Positions 10,916 through 18,790 of a stretch of 64,000 nt of DNA are shown here, piece by piece (within the stretch, counting starts at the first letter, position 1; the number at the start of each line of letters is the position of its first letter). This stretch comes from Solihabitans fulvus (lineage in GTDB: Bacteria; Actinomycetota; Actinomycetes; Mycobacteriales; Pseudonocardiaceae), in the NCBI RefSeq assembly GCF_008386585.1, contig NZ_VUOB01000010.1, forward strand, positions 124,001 through 188,000. The letters run 5' to 3'. The notes under the pieces were generated by a model that had not been told where the DNA came from, did no database searches, and saw only the letters and a list, made by a program, of their open reading frames with translations. The position numbers were made by a program, and so were the translations under genes.

Positions 10916-11773
10916 CTAGAAACGTCGATCGATCATGCCGCGAACGATCTCAGCCGTGTCGTTCGGGCCCATCGCTGCCTTCCGCATCCGATCGAAGAGC
11001 AACCTATACCGCTCGGCATCGGCCGGAGCCTCCAAGAACAGTGCGGTGCTGTTCTGCTCCAGATGCACCACATCCGGGTCCCCGGGGTCGGCAAACCCCA
11101 GCAGTACGAACGGCGCGCCCATGCCGGGATAGGCGCCCTCGTCCACGTCGATGAACTGAATGGTGACGTTGGGCAGCTCGGCCATCCTCACCAGATGTTC
11201 GAACTGCTCCTGCATGACCTGCCGGCCGCCGACCTGTCGGTTCAGCGCCGCCTCGTCGATGATCGCATGCAGCCTCAGCGGGTTGTCCGGGTCGGTGAGA
11301 CGCTTCTGCCGCTCCATCCGCAGTTGGACCCGCTTCTCCACCTGGTCCGGATCGACATTGATGTTGGCCAGCATCATGGAACGGGCGTAGCCGGGAGTCT
11401 GGAGAAGTCCGCAGATGATCAGGGGCTCGTAGTTCAGCATCTCGACGGCTGCGGCCTCCAGCCCGAAGAACGTGGAGAAACGCCTGGGTGCCGCCTCAGC
11501 AAACCGCTCCCAATAACCCTCTCGCTTGGCGTCCTTGGCCAGGCCGAGCAGCGAGTCTCGTTTCTCGCCGTCGATGCCGTACAGCTCCAGCATGTCCCGC
11601 ACGTCACGAGCCAGCACCGGCACTTTGCCCGTCTCGATGCGGCTGATCTTGGCTTCCGAGCACTCCAGATGCTCGGCCACCTCGTCCAGCTTCTTCTCCG
11701 CCGCATCGCGCAGCCGCCGCAGCTCGTGGCCGAGCCTGCGCCGTTGCAACACCGGACTGCCGTCCACGCCCAT
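10916..11773 (-). CDS. XRE-family regulator with DUF5753 domain
   Basis: A 285-residue DNA-binding protein. The N-terminal helix-turn-helix (about 12-65) reads LGHELRRLRDAAEKKLDEVAEHLECSEAKISRIETG. The remaining 200 residues are the DUF5753 region, with YEPLIICGLLQTPGYARSMM, VQLRMERQKRL, the IDEAALNRQVGG block and IQFIDVDEGAYPGM. ATG 11773 was chosen because GGAGG lies seven bases upstream. It is the first gene of an operon with the DUF397 gene. The DUF5753 part may sense a ligand or the DUF397 partner. Direct repeats upstream may be its operator. Confidence 0.88.
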   Translation of the reverse strand: MGVDGSPVLQRRRLGHELRRLRDAAEKKLDEVAEHLECSEAKISRIETGKVPVLARDVRDMLELYGIDGEKRDSLLGLAKDAKREGYWERFAEAAPRRFSTFFGLEAAAVEMLNYEPLIICGLLQTPGYARSMMLANINVDPDQVEKRVQLRMERQKRLTDPDNPLRLHAIIDEAALNRQVGGRQVMQEQFEHLVRMAELPNVTIQFIDVDEGAYPGMGAPFVLLGFADPGDPDVVHLEQNSTALFLEAPADAERYRLLFDRMRKAAMGPNDTAEIVRGMIDRRF

Positions 11774-11822
11774 AGTCACGCCTCCCGAAGCACTGGTGTG
11801 GCCCACACCATGCCCTTACTTC

Positions 11823-11862
11823 GGTCGACCGCATCACTTAGAGCGCTTGGTTCACCGCATCG
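11823..11862 (-). promoter_or_regulatory. Direct repeats upstream of the XRE gene
   Basis: GGTCGACCGCATCA (11823-11836) and GGTTCACCGCATCG (11849-11862) share the pattern GGTNNACCGCATC, start to start 26 bases. Each has a GGT-ACC dyad. Lying 50-90 bases before the XRE start, they may be autoregulatory sites. The evidence is sequence pattern only. Confidence 0.35.
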
Positions 11863-11898
11863 TGTAGCGCAGCGTCATGCAATTGCACGAGGTGAGCC

Positions 11899-12951
11899 TC
11901 AGGCGATCTGGATGGTGCCGACCGGCAACGCGGGGTTGGCCGACAGGTCCAGGGGCGACGGCTTCGCGCCGGCCGCCACCAGGTGCGCGCCGAGCGCGGC
12001 GATCATCGCGCCGTTGTCGGTGCACAGCCTCGGCCTCGGCACCCGAAGGGTGATCCCGGCGTCGGCGCAGCGCTCCGCCGCCAGCGCGGACAGCCGCGAG
12101 TTGGCCGCGACGCCGCCGGAGATCACCAGCGTGTCCACCTCGTACTCGCGCGCCGCACGCACCGCCTTCGCGGTCAGCACGTCCACCACGGCCTCCTGGA
12201 AGGACGCGGCGACGTCCGCGACCGGCACCGGCTCACCGGCCCGCTCGCGTTGCTCCACCCAGCGGGCCACGGCCGTCTTGAGCCCGGAGAAGGAGAAGTC
12301 GAACTTCGCGTCCCGCTGCCCGGTCAGCCCGCGCGGGAACGCGATCGCCGCCGGGTCGCCCTGGGCGGACAGGCGGTCGATCGGTGGGCCGCCTGGGTAG
12401 GGCAGGTCGAGGACCCTGGCGACCTTGTCGTACGCCTCGCCGGCCGCGTCGTCGATGGTCGAACCCAGCTCGGTGATCGAGCTGGCGATGCCCTCCACCA
12501 GCAGCAGTTGGGTGTGGCCGCCGGAGACCAGGAGCGCGAGGCAGCGCTCGGGCAGCGGGCCGTGTTGCAGCGTGTCCACCGCGACGTGGCCGGCCAGGTG
12601 GTTGACGCCGTAGAGCGGCTTGTCCAACGCCGCCGCGTATGCCTTGGCCGCCGACACCCCGACCAGCAGCGCACCGGCCAGGCCGGGGCCTGCCGTCACG
12701 GCGATCGAGTGCACGTCGGGCAGGCCGATGCCGGCGGTCTCCAGCGCCCGCCCCATCGCCGGGGCCATCGCCTCCAGGTGCGCCCTGCTGGCCACCTCCG
12801 GCACCACCCCGCCGAACCGGACGTGCTGCTCCAGGCTGGAGGACACCTCATCGGCGAGCAGCTCCAGGCTGCCGTCCGCGCCGAGCCGGACGATGCCGAC
12901 GCCGGTCTCGTCGCAGGAGCTCTCGATCCCCAGAATGATCTTGTCAGGCAC
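11899..12951 (-). CDS. tsaD: tRNA threonylcarbamoyltransferase TsaD
   Basis: A 350-residue Kae1/TsaD protein that transfers the threonylcarbamoyl group from TC-AMP to A37 of ANN-decoding tRNAs (t6A). The N-terminus [21 protein letters not shown] and the metal-binding HLAGHVAV (His residues about 112 and 116) are clear. [16 protein letters not shown] and [11 protein letters not shown] complete the ASKHA fold. Its start overlaps the end of rimI by 8 bases, in the order tsaB-rimI-tsaD. With TsaB and TsaE it forms the bacterial t6A complex; tsaE lies 5 kb away. Confidence 0.97.
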   Translation of the reverse strand: MPDKIILGIESSCDETGVGIVRLGADGSLELLADEVSSSLEQHVRFGGVVPEVASRAHLEAMAPAMGRALETAGIGLPDVHSIAVTAGPGLAGALLVGVSAAKAYAAALDKPLYGVNHLAGHVAVDTLQHGPLPERCLALLVSGGHTQLLLVEGIASSITELGSTIDDAAGEAYDKVARVLDLPYPGGPPIDRLSAQGDPAAIAFPRGLTGQRDAKFDFSFSGLKTAVARWVEQRERAGEPVPVADVAASFQEAVVDVLTAKAVRAAREYEVDTLVISGGVAANSRLSALAAERCADAGITLRVPRPRLCTDNGAMIAALGAHLVAAGAKPSPLDLSANPALPVGTIQIA

Positions 12952-13441
12952 TGTCGTCCTCGGTGAGGTTCTGCGCGGGACGCCCCATCGTGTAGGCGTC
13001 CGCGCCGGAGGGCTGGTAGTAGCGGCGGCGCAGGCCGAGCTTCTCGAAGCCGTGCGCCAGGTAGAGCGCGATGGCCCGCACGTTGTCGGTGCGCACCTCG
13101 AGGAACACCGGGGCGTGCACCTCGTCCGCCCTGATCAGCAGCGTGCGCAGCAGGGTCGTGCCGATGCCGCTGCCCTGAAACGCTGGCGCGACCGCGATGG
13201 TGTGCACGCTCGCCTCGAGAAACGGCTCGCGGCCGGCGACGGCGAGCCCGGCGTAGCCGATCAGCTGGCCGTCCGGCAGCGACGCGGCCACGTAGTAGTT
13301 GCCGTGGTCCAGCTCGGCGTGGAAGGCGTTCTCGCTCCACGGGTCGTCGCCGGGGAACAGCTCGCGCTCCAGTTCGGCGCAGCGCCGCACGTCCTCGTGC
13401 CGCAGCGGGCCGATCGTCACGGTGCTGTTTCGCGGCTTCAC
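12944..13441 (-). CDS. rimI: Ribosomal-protein-alanine N-acetyltransferase RimI
   Basis: A 165-residue GNAT acetyltransferase, expected to acetylate the N-terminus of ribosomal protein S18. Motifs: [27 protein letters not shown] at the start, [21 protein letters not shown] (acetyl-CoA binding, Q/R-x-x-G-x-G/A) in the middle, and [24 protein letters not shown] near the end. GTG 13441 overlaps the tsaB stop as GTGA, indicating coupled translation. It sits between tsaB and tsaD, the usual actinobacterial order. Confidence 0.93.
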   Translation of the reverse strand: MKPRNSTVTIGPLRHEDVRRCAELERELFPGDDPWSENAFHAELDHGNYYVAASLPDGQLIGYAGLAVAGREPFLEASVHTIAVAPAFQGSGIGTTLLRTLLIRADEVHAPVFLEVRTDNVRAIALYLAHGFEKLGLRRRYYQPSGADAYTMGRPAQNLTEDDSA

Positions 13442-14136
13442 GACGGCACCACCCGCTTGCGCGCCGCGGGCTCGACCGCGTCCGGCCTGCGCAGGTACAG
13501 CGGGGTCAGCGGCGCGGGCTCGGCGCCGGCCAGCAGCTGCTCGGCGGCCGCCGCGACCAGCCCGGCAGGTGACGGATATCCCGACCCCACCACGGGCAGG
13601 CCGAGCACGTCGGCGTACAGCTCCGCACCCTGTCCCGCCGCGACCTCGACCCCGAGGTCGGCGAGCCGCGCGGCCAGCTCGGCCGGCCGGTCCACGGCAG
13701 GGCCCTCGGTGCGGCGGCCCGCCGCGTCGTAGGCGGCCCAGTAGACCTCGCGGCGGCGCGCGTCCGTGGCGACCAGCAGCGGGCGACCCGCGCCGGCGGC
13801 GCGCACGTCCACGGCGATCGCGTCTGGCGTCGGGACCGGGTAGACGGGCAGACCCCTCGCCTGGCCGAGCGCGGCGGCTGTGACCATGCCCACCCGCAGC
13901 CCGGTGAACGGTCCAGGGCCGGCCCCGCAGACGACGGCGTCCAGGTCGGCGAACGACAGCCCCGCCTCGGCCAGCGCGGCCTGCACGTGCGGGGTGAGCA
14001 GTTCGCCGTGCGCCTTGGCGTCGACGGTGACCCGCTCGGCGAGCGTGCGGGGCGGCGAGTCGCCGTCCAGCACGACGACGCCGGCGGTGACGGCGGGTGT
14101 TGCGGTGTCCAGGGCAAGCACGAGCACGATTGACAA
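13438..14136 (-). CDS. tsaB: tRNA threonylcarbamoyladenosine protein TsaB
   Basis: A 232-residue ASKHA-fold partner of TsaD in t6A synthesis. Motifs: VLALDTATPAVTAGVV, the HGELLTPHV segment, CGAGPGPFTGLRVGMVTAAALGQARGLP. It lacks the metal site of TsaD, as is normal. The longest frame starts at TTG 14136; GTG codons at 14127 or 14121 are possible, and none has a good ribosome-binding site, so the start is uncertain by a few residues. The gene is divergent from a MerR regulator and leads the tsaB-rimI-tsaD operon. Confidence 0.93.
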   Translation of the reverse strand: MSIVLVLALDTATPAVTAGVVVLDGDSPPRTLAERVTVDAKAHGELLTPHVQAALAEAGLSFADLDAVVCGAGPGPFTGLRVGMVTAAALGQARGLPVYPVPTPDAIAVDVRAAGAGRPLLVATDARRREVYWAAYDAAGRRTEGPAVDRPAELAARLADLGVEVAAGQGAELYADVLGLPVVGSGYPSPAGLVAAAAEQLLAGAEPAPLTPLYLRRPDAVEPAARKRVVPS

Positions 14137-14153
14137 GAGTACGGCGCGCTGGA

Positions 14154-14171
14154 CTTGACGTCGGCGTCAAG
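14154..14171. promoter_or_regulatory. Perfect dyad, probable MerR operator
   Basis: CTTGACG-TCGG-CGTCAAG is a perfect inverted repeat with 7-bp arms in the 65-base gap between tsaB and the MerR gene. MerR-family proteins bind such dyads within their own promoters. The TTGACG in the left arm may serve as the -35 element. The dyad is seen; assignment to this MerR is inferred. Confidence 0.65.
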
Positions 14172-14201
14172 GCGCAGCATGGGCACCGAGGAGGACGCCG
14201 A

Positions 14202-14666
14202 ATGCGTATCGGAGAGCTTGCGGACCTGGCCGGCACGACCACGCGCGCGCTGCGCTACTACGAGCAACAGGGGTTGTTGATGGCCAAGCGGGCCGCGAAC
14301 GGCCACCGCGAGTACGACGAGGGCGACCTCCGGCTCATCCAGGAGATCCGGTCCCTCCAGGGGATCGGCTTCGCCCTCGAGGAGACGCGGCCGTTCGTGG
14401 ACTGCCTGCGGGCCGGCAACGAGGCCGGCGACGTGTGCCCGGCCTCGGTCGCGGTCTACCAGCGGAAGCTGGCCGAGCTGGACGCCTGCATCGATCGGCT
14501 CCAGGACGTCCGGGGCCGGCTGCGGGACCAGCTGAGCCAGGTCGCCGGGCCGGCCGCGCTCGTCGCACTCGAGGCGACCCAACCCGTGTGCGAGACCACC
14601 GCGCACCTTGCCCATCAGGAGACGCCATGCGCACGATTGAGCAGCCAGGCACCACCGTCGCGGTGA
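14202..14666 (+). CDS. MerR-family regulator, possibly redox-sensing
   Basis: A 154-residue regulator. The MerR helix-turn-helix (RIGELADLAGTTTRALRYYEQQGLL) is at residues 2-26, the second wing at NGHREYDEGDLRLIQEI, and a coiled-coil (VAVYQRKLAELDACIDRLQ) about 85-115. Cysteines at DCL, VCP, ACI, VCE and PCAR could form a thiol or metal sensor. ATG 14202 follows GAGGAGG. Its 3' end overlaps the thioredoxin gene by 40 bases, so the two are cotranscribed; control of a thioredoxin by a cysteine-containing MerR suggests redox sensing. That is inference. Confidence 0.88.
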   Translation: MRIGELADLAGTTTRALRYYEQQGLLMAKRAANGHREYDEGDLRLIQEIRSLQGIGFALEETRPFVDCLRAGNEAGDVCPASVAVYQRKLAELDACIDRLQDVRGRLRDQLSQVAGPAALVALEATQPVCETTAHLAHQETPCARLSSQAPPSR

Positions 14667-14968
14667 CCGACGCGACCTTCGCGGACGCCGTCGTCGGCGG
14701 CGACGGACCCGTGCTGGCCTACTTCTGGGCCACCTGGTGCCCGCCGTGCAAGATGATCGCGCCGGTGCTCGAGGAGCTCGCCGCCGAACTGGCCGGCAGG
14801 CTCACCATCGCGAAGATCGACATCGACGAGAACCCGGCGACCGCGCGCGACTGCGGGGTGATGGCCGCGCCGACGCTCCAGCTGTTCCGCGACGGCGAGG
14901 CGGTGCAGATCATCGTGGGCGCCAGGTCCAAGTCGGCCCTGCTGTCCTGGCTCGAACCGCACCTGTGA
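14627..14968 (+). CDS. Thioredoxin
   Basis: A 113-residue thioredoxin with the active site WCPPCK (about residues 37-42) after VLAYFWAT, a cis-proline segment VMAAPTLQLF and the C-terminal helix SKSALLSWLEPHL. The usual WCGPC is WCPPC here, which may shift the redox potential. ATG 14627 has AGGAG five bases upstream and lies inside the preceding MerR gene. It reduces protein disulfides in the cytoplasm, and coexpression with MerR implies inducibility. Confidence 0.93.
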   Translation: MRTIEQPGTTVAVTDATFADAVVGGDGPVLAYFWATWCPPCKMIAPVLEELAAELAGRLTIAKIDIDENPATARDCGVMAAPTLQLFRDGEAVQIIVGARSKSALLSWLEPHL

Positions 14969-15025
14969 CGGACAGGTAGTCCAGATCGCCTGGGTGTTGG
15001 GCGCGGCGCGGGCCAGAATGCGGGT

Positions 15026-16471
15026 GTGTCGGACCACCTGTTCCCCGCGCTCGCCCGCCCCGACGACCGAGCGGCGCTGCGCTTCGGCGACCACTCCCTG
15101 ACCTACCCGCAGCTCGCCTCGGTCGCCGGCCGCGTCGCCGGTGAGCTGGCCGGCGCGCGGCGCGTGGCCGTGCTGGCGACGTCGACAATGGAGACCTGTG
15201 TGGCCGTGGTCGGCGCGCTGCTGGCCGGGGTCGCCGTCGTGCCGATCAACTCGAAGAGCGGCGAGCGGGAACTCGCGCACATCGTCGGCGACAGCTCGCC
15301 CGAGCTGGTGCTCGCCGCACCCGGCGTCGAGCTGCCCGACGCGCTGGCCGCGCCGCGCCGGATCGACGTCGACGTGACCCCCGGTCCCGCTGACCCGACG
15401 GCCCTGCCGCCGGAGCCGCCAGCCAGCACGCCCGCGCTGATCGTCTACACCTCGGGCACCACCGGCCCACCCAAGGGCGTCGTGCTGCCGCGCGGCGCGA
15501 TCGCCGCGAACCTCGACGCGCTGGCGCACGCCTGGGAGTGGACCGAGGACGACGTGCTCGCGCACGCGCTCCCGCTGTTCCACGTGCACGGCCTGATCCT
15601 CGGCGTGCTCGGCCCGCTGCGGCGCGGCGGCGCGGTGCGCCACCTCGGCCGGTTCTCCTCGGCCGCGATGGCCGCCGAGCTAGCCGGGCCGGCGACGATG
15701 ATGTTCGGCGTCCCCACGATGTACCACCGGCTGGCCGCTGACGCGGAGGCCGACGCCGGCATCGCCGAGGCGGTCGGCCGGGCGCGGCTGCTGGTGTCCG
15801 GGTCCGCCGCGCTGCCGGCCGTCGACCACGAGCGGATCGCGCGCGCGACCGGGCAGCGGGTGCTCGAGCGCTACGGGATGACCGAGACGCTGATGATCGC
15901 CAGCGTGCGGGCCTGGGCCGACCGCAGGCCGGGCACCGTCGGCCAACCAGTCGACGGCGTCGAGGTCCGGCTGGTCGACGAGGCAGGCAACACGATCGAG
16001 GGCGGCGACGACGAGACGGTCGGCGAGATCGTGGTCCGGGGGCCGAACCTGTTCCTGGAGTACCTGAACCGGCCGGACGCCACCTCGGCCGCGCTGCGGG
16101 ACGGCTGGTTCCACACCGGCGACGTCGCCACCAGGTCCGAGGACGGCTACCTGCGCATCGTTGGCCGGCGGGCCACCGACCTGATCAAGAGCGGCGGCTT
16201 CAAGATCGGGGCCGGCGAGATCGAGAACGCGCTGCTGGAACACCCGGGGGTCGCCGAGGTCGCCGTCACCGGCGAGCCCGATCCCGACCTCGGCGAGCGG
16301 ATCGTCGCCTGGGTGGTGCCGGCCGACGGGACGCCGCCCGCCGCCGAGGAGCTCGCCGACCACGTGAGCAGGCTGCTGACCCCGCACAAGCGGCCGAGGG
16401 TCGTCCGGTTCCTGGACGCGTTGCCGCGCAACGACATGGGCAAGGTGCTCAAGCGTTCCCTCGGCGGCTGA
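15026..16471 (+). CDS. matB: Malonyl-CoA synthetase (MatB-type acyl-CoA ligase)
   Basis: A 481-residue AMP-forming ligase expected to activate malonate or methylmalonate with ATP and CoA, supplying polyketide or fatty-acid extender units. The P-loop YTSGTTGPPKG (about 141-151), LPLFHVHGLILGVLGPLRRGG, RYGMTETLM, WFHTGDVA and the final lysine in RNDMGKVLK are all present. The sequence follows Streptomyces MatB closely from memory, including ALRFGDHSLTYPQLA and ETCVAVVGALLAGVAVVP. It starts at GTG 15026. Substrate choice needs biochemical proof. It is 57 bases after thioredoxin and convergent with a HAD gene. Confidence 0.85.
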   Translation: MSDHLFPALARPDDRAALRFGDHSLTYPQLASVAGRVAGELAGARRVAVLATSTMETCVAVVGALLAGVAVVPINSKSGERELAHIVGDSSPELVLAAPGVELPDALAAPRRIDVDVTPGPADPTALPPEPPASTPALIVYTSGTTGPPKGVVLPRGAIAANLDALAHAWEWTEDDVLAHALPLFHVHGLILGVLGPLRRGGAVRHLGRFSSAAMAAELAGPATMMFGVPTMYHRLAADAEADAGIAEAVGRARLLVSGSAALPAVDHERIARATGQRVLERYGMTETLMIASVRAWADRRPGTVGQPVDGVEVRLVDEAGNTIEGGDDETVGEIVVRGPNLFLEYLNRPDATSAALRDGWFHTGDVATRSEDGYLRIVGRRATDLIKSGGFKIGAGEIENALLEHPGVAEVAVTGEPDPDLGERIVAWVVPADGTPPAAEELADHVSRLLTPHKRPRVVRFLDALPRNDMGKVLKRSLGG

Positions 16472-16475
16472 CCGG

Positions 16476-17180
16476 TTAGCGGGACCGCCAGCCGTCGACG
16501 ACGGGCAGCAGGTCCGCCAGCCGCTGGATCACCGCGTCGGGCCGCGCGTCGACGGGCACCTGCTGCTCGGCGGGGATCGTGCTGTGCGGCACGAGCACCG
16601 CGCGCATGCCGACGCCCTTGGCCCCGCTGATGTCGTCGTAGGGCCGGTCGCCCACGTACACGCAGTCGGCCGGGTCGGTGACGCCGACGGCGGCCATCGC
16701 GGCGCGGAACGCCTCGGGGTGCGGCTTGGTCCAGGGCAGATCGCTGCTCCACACGCAGGCGTCGAACAGGTCGAGCACGCCGTCGCGGCGCAGCACCTCC
16801 TCGTGCCAGGCGGCCGGCCACGCGGTGGAGGACAGCACGCCGACCCGGATGTCCCGCTCGCGCAGCGCGGTGAGCAGCGGGGCGACGTCGGGGTCGGTGT
16901 GCGTGGCGGGCTGCCAGGAAAGCCAGAACGCGGCCAGCGCCTCGGCCAGCTCGGGCGCCTCGGCGGCGGCCAGCACCTGGCCGAGCGTGAACGCCCGGTG
17001 CTCGACCCGCGCCACGTCCCACGCCGCGTTCTCGGCGGTCAACAGGGCCGAGGCGAGCTCGGCGGCGCGGAGCGGGTCGTCGGGGTGCACGACGTCGGCG
17101 TAGCTGCGCCAGATGGCCAGGTGGTCCATGGTCAGCCACGGGGTGAGCGTGCCGCCCCAGTCGAAGATCACTGCCCGCAT
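16476..17180 (-). CDS. HAD-superfamily hydrolase-like protein
   Basis: A 234-residue HAD-IA protein. Motif I is FDWGGTLT (nucleophile Asp about residue 7), motif II SSTAW, motif III lysine in DLPWTKPHPEAF, motif IV VYVGDRPYDDISGAKGVGMRAVLV. The residue two after the nucleophile is Gly rather than the usual general-acid Asp, so phosphatase activity may be altered. The cap domain lies between motifs I and II. The substrate is unknown. It is 9 bases after tsaE on the same strand and its stop is 4 bases from matB. Confidence 0.85.
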   Translation of the reverse strand: MRAVIFDWGGTLTPWLTMDHLAIWRSYADVVHPDDPLRAAELASALLTAENAAWDVARVEHRAFTLGQVLAAAEAPELAEALAAFWLSWQPATHTDPDVAPLLTALRERDIRVGVLSSTAWPAAWHEEVLRRDGVLDLFDACVWSSDLPWTKPHPEAFRAAMAAVGVTDPADCVYVGDRPYDDISGAKGVGMRAVLVPHSTIPAEQQVPVDARPDAVIQRLADLLPVVDGWRSR

Positions 17181-17189
17181 GCGGCGAGC

Positions 17190-17684
17190 CTAGAGCGCGG
17201 TCAGGTCCCGATCGAGCCAATAACCGTGCGGTTCGAGGCTGGCGATGCGCACGTCGTCGTCCTGCCGTTCCAGCCGGATCAGCAGGTAGTCGGCGGACAG
17301 CCGGTCCGCGACGCCCTCGCCCCACTCCACCACGACGGCCGCGTCGACCAGGTCGGTGTCGAGGTCGAGGTCGTCCAGCTCGTCGAGGCGGCCGCCGAGC
17401 CGGTAGGCGTCCACGTGCACGAGCGGCACCCCGCGCCCGTCCGGCGCTGGCTGGTGCACGCGCGCGATCACGAACGTCGGCGAGCTGACCCGCCCGGTCA
17501 CCCCGAGGCCGACGGCGAGGCCGCGCACCAGGGCCGTCTTGCCTGCGCCGAGCGGCCCGGACAGCAACACCAGGTCACCGCCCCGCAGCTGCCCGCCGAG
17601 CCGCGCGCCGAACCGCTCGGTGTCGGTCACCTCCGGCAACCGCAGCGTCCGCACGACTGTCGTGTCCATCTCGCTCACGTTCAC
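17190..17684 (-). CDS. tsaE: tRNA threonylcarbamoyladenosine ATPase TsaE
   Basis: A 164-residue P-loop ATPase that drives turnover of the TsaB-TsaD complex in t6A synthesis. Walker A is GPLGAGKTALVRGLA, followed by SSPTFVIARVH, then VHVDAYRLGG and VVVEWGEG. I chose GTG 17684 because it forms a GTGA overlap with the upstream hydrolase gene and has GGAG a few bases upstream; ATG 17669 is an alternative five residues shorter. It belongs to an alr-hydrolase-tsaE operon. Confidence 0.93.
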   Translation of the reverse strand: MNVSEMDTTVVRTLRLPEVTDTERFGARLGGQLRGGDLVLLSGPLGAGKTALVRGLAVGLGVTGRVSSPTFVIARVHQPAPDGRGVPLVHVDAYRLGGRLDELDDLDLDTDLVDAAVVVEWGEGVADRLSADYLLIRLERQDDDVRIASLEPHGYWLDRDLTAL

Positions 17685-18790
17685 GCTCGTCTCCACCACC
17701 GTCGCGGCTCGTCCGCCGGTCCGGCGGCGGCGCTTCGTCGCAGCAGGCCGACCAGGTGCCCGGTGACCAGGTCCGGCTGCTCCAGCATCACCATGTGCCC
17801 GGCGCCGGGCACCACGACCAGCTCCCCGTCGGGGATCTCCTCGGCGATCCGCTCGGCGTGCGAGGACGGCGTGAGCCGGTCCGCGTCGCCGCTGATCACC
17901 AGCACCTCGCAGTGCCGGAGGCCGACCAGCGCCCGGTACCGGTTGTGCGTGCCGAGAGTCTCCAGGAAGTCGGTGAGCACCCGCACCGGGGTGCCGTTGA
18001 TCATCCGCTGCATCAGGTCGACCAGCGCCGGGCTGACCTTGCGGTCGCCGAAGGCGAGCGAGCGGATCGCGCTCCAGGTCAGCTGGTCCCCGGTGCGGCG
18101 GGCCCACTCGACGACACCGGGCTGCCAGCCGGCCAGCCTGCCGAGCCCGAGCGTCACCGGGTTGTGCCGCGACAGCATGGCCGCCGGCAACCCGGCCCCG
18201 CCGACCTCGCCCGCCGAGGTGCCGATCAGGGCGACGCCGCGCACGCGTTCGACGAACAGCTCCGGGCGCTGCTCGGCCAGCGCCATGATCGTCATGCCGC
18301 CCATCGAGTGGCCGACGAGCACCAGCGGGCCGTCCGGGACGACGGCGCGCAGCACCGCGTCCAGGTCCCTGGCCAGCTGGTCGATCGTGCTCGCCTCGGT
18401 CGTGCCCGTCCCGGACCGGCCGTGCCCGCGCTGGTCGTAGAGCACCTGGCGGACCCTCGGCTCGTGCAGCGCGGCGAGGTCGCGGCGCTGGAAGTGCCAG
18501 CAGCGGCGGTCCAGGGAGAAGCCGTGCACCAGCACGACGGTCAGCTCGGGCTCGCCGCCGTCGTCGGGGTCGACCTCCTCGACGGAGATCGGCACGCCGT
18601 CGTCGGCGGCCACCGTGGACTCGCGGTCCGGGGCCAGCTCGCCGAGCGGCTCCTCGGCGAGCGGGTCGTCGGCCTTGCGGCGCTGCGAGGACACCCGCGC
18701 GCTGTGCGCGGCCACGCTGACCACCGCGCCGGTCGCGGCCGCGCCGACGACGCCGCCGACCCAGCCGACGGTCTTCCAGACCGAGCTCAC
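17681..18790 (-). CDS. Membrane-anchored alpha/beta hydrolase
   Basis: A 369-residue serine hydrolase. An N-terminal hydrophobic stretch (about 5-30, VGWVGGVVGAAATGAVVSVAA) looks like a membrane anchor. The hydrolase core has the oxyanion HGF in VVLVHGFSLD, YDQRGHGRS, the nucleophile elbow GHSMGG, and the late Asp and His in SGDADRLTP and PGAGHMVMLE. The substrate is unknown. Start GTG 18790 overlaps the alr stop (GTGA), and its own stop overlaps tsaE the same way, so the three genes are a tightly coupled unit. The alr-hydrolase-tsaE order is common in actinobacteria. Confidence 0.88.
   Translation of the reverse strand: MSSVWKTVGWVGGVVGAAATGAVVSVAAHSARVSSQRRKADDPLAEEPLGELAPDRESTVAADDGVPISVEEVDPDDGGEPELTVVLVHGFSLDRRCWHFQRRDLAALHEPRVRQVLYDQRGHGRSGTGTTEASTIDQLARDLDAVLRAVVPDGPLVLVGHSMGGMTIMALAEQRPELFVERVRGVALIGTSAGEVGGAGLPAAMLSRHNPVTLGLGRLAGWQPGVVEWARRTGDQLTWSAIRSLAFGDRKVSPALVDLMQRMINGTPVRVLTDFLETLGTHNRYRALVGLRHCEVLVISGDADRLTPSSHAERIAEEIPDGELVVVPGAGHMVMLEQPDLVTGHLVGLLRRSAAAGPADEPRRWWRRA

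Noticed and set aside
12944..14242. A 432-residue protein spanning rimI and the tsaB region in one frame
   Set aside because: Only its last 165 residues are RimI; the rest is antisense or out-of-frame tsaB sequence, and the GTGA overlap at 13438-13441 defines the true rimI start.
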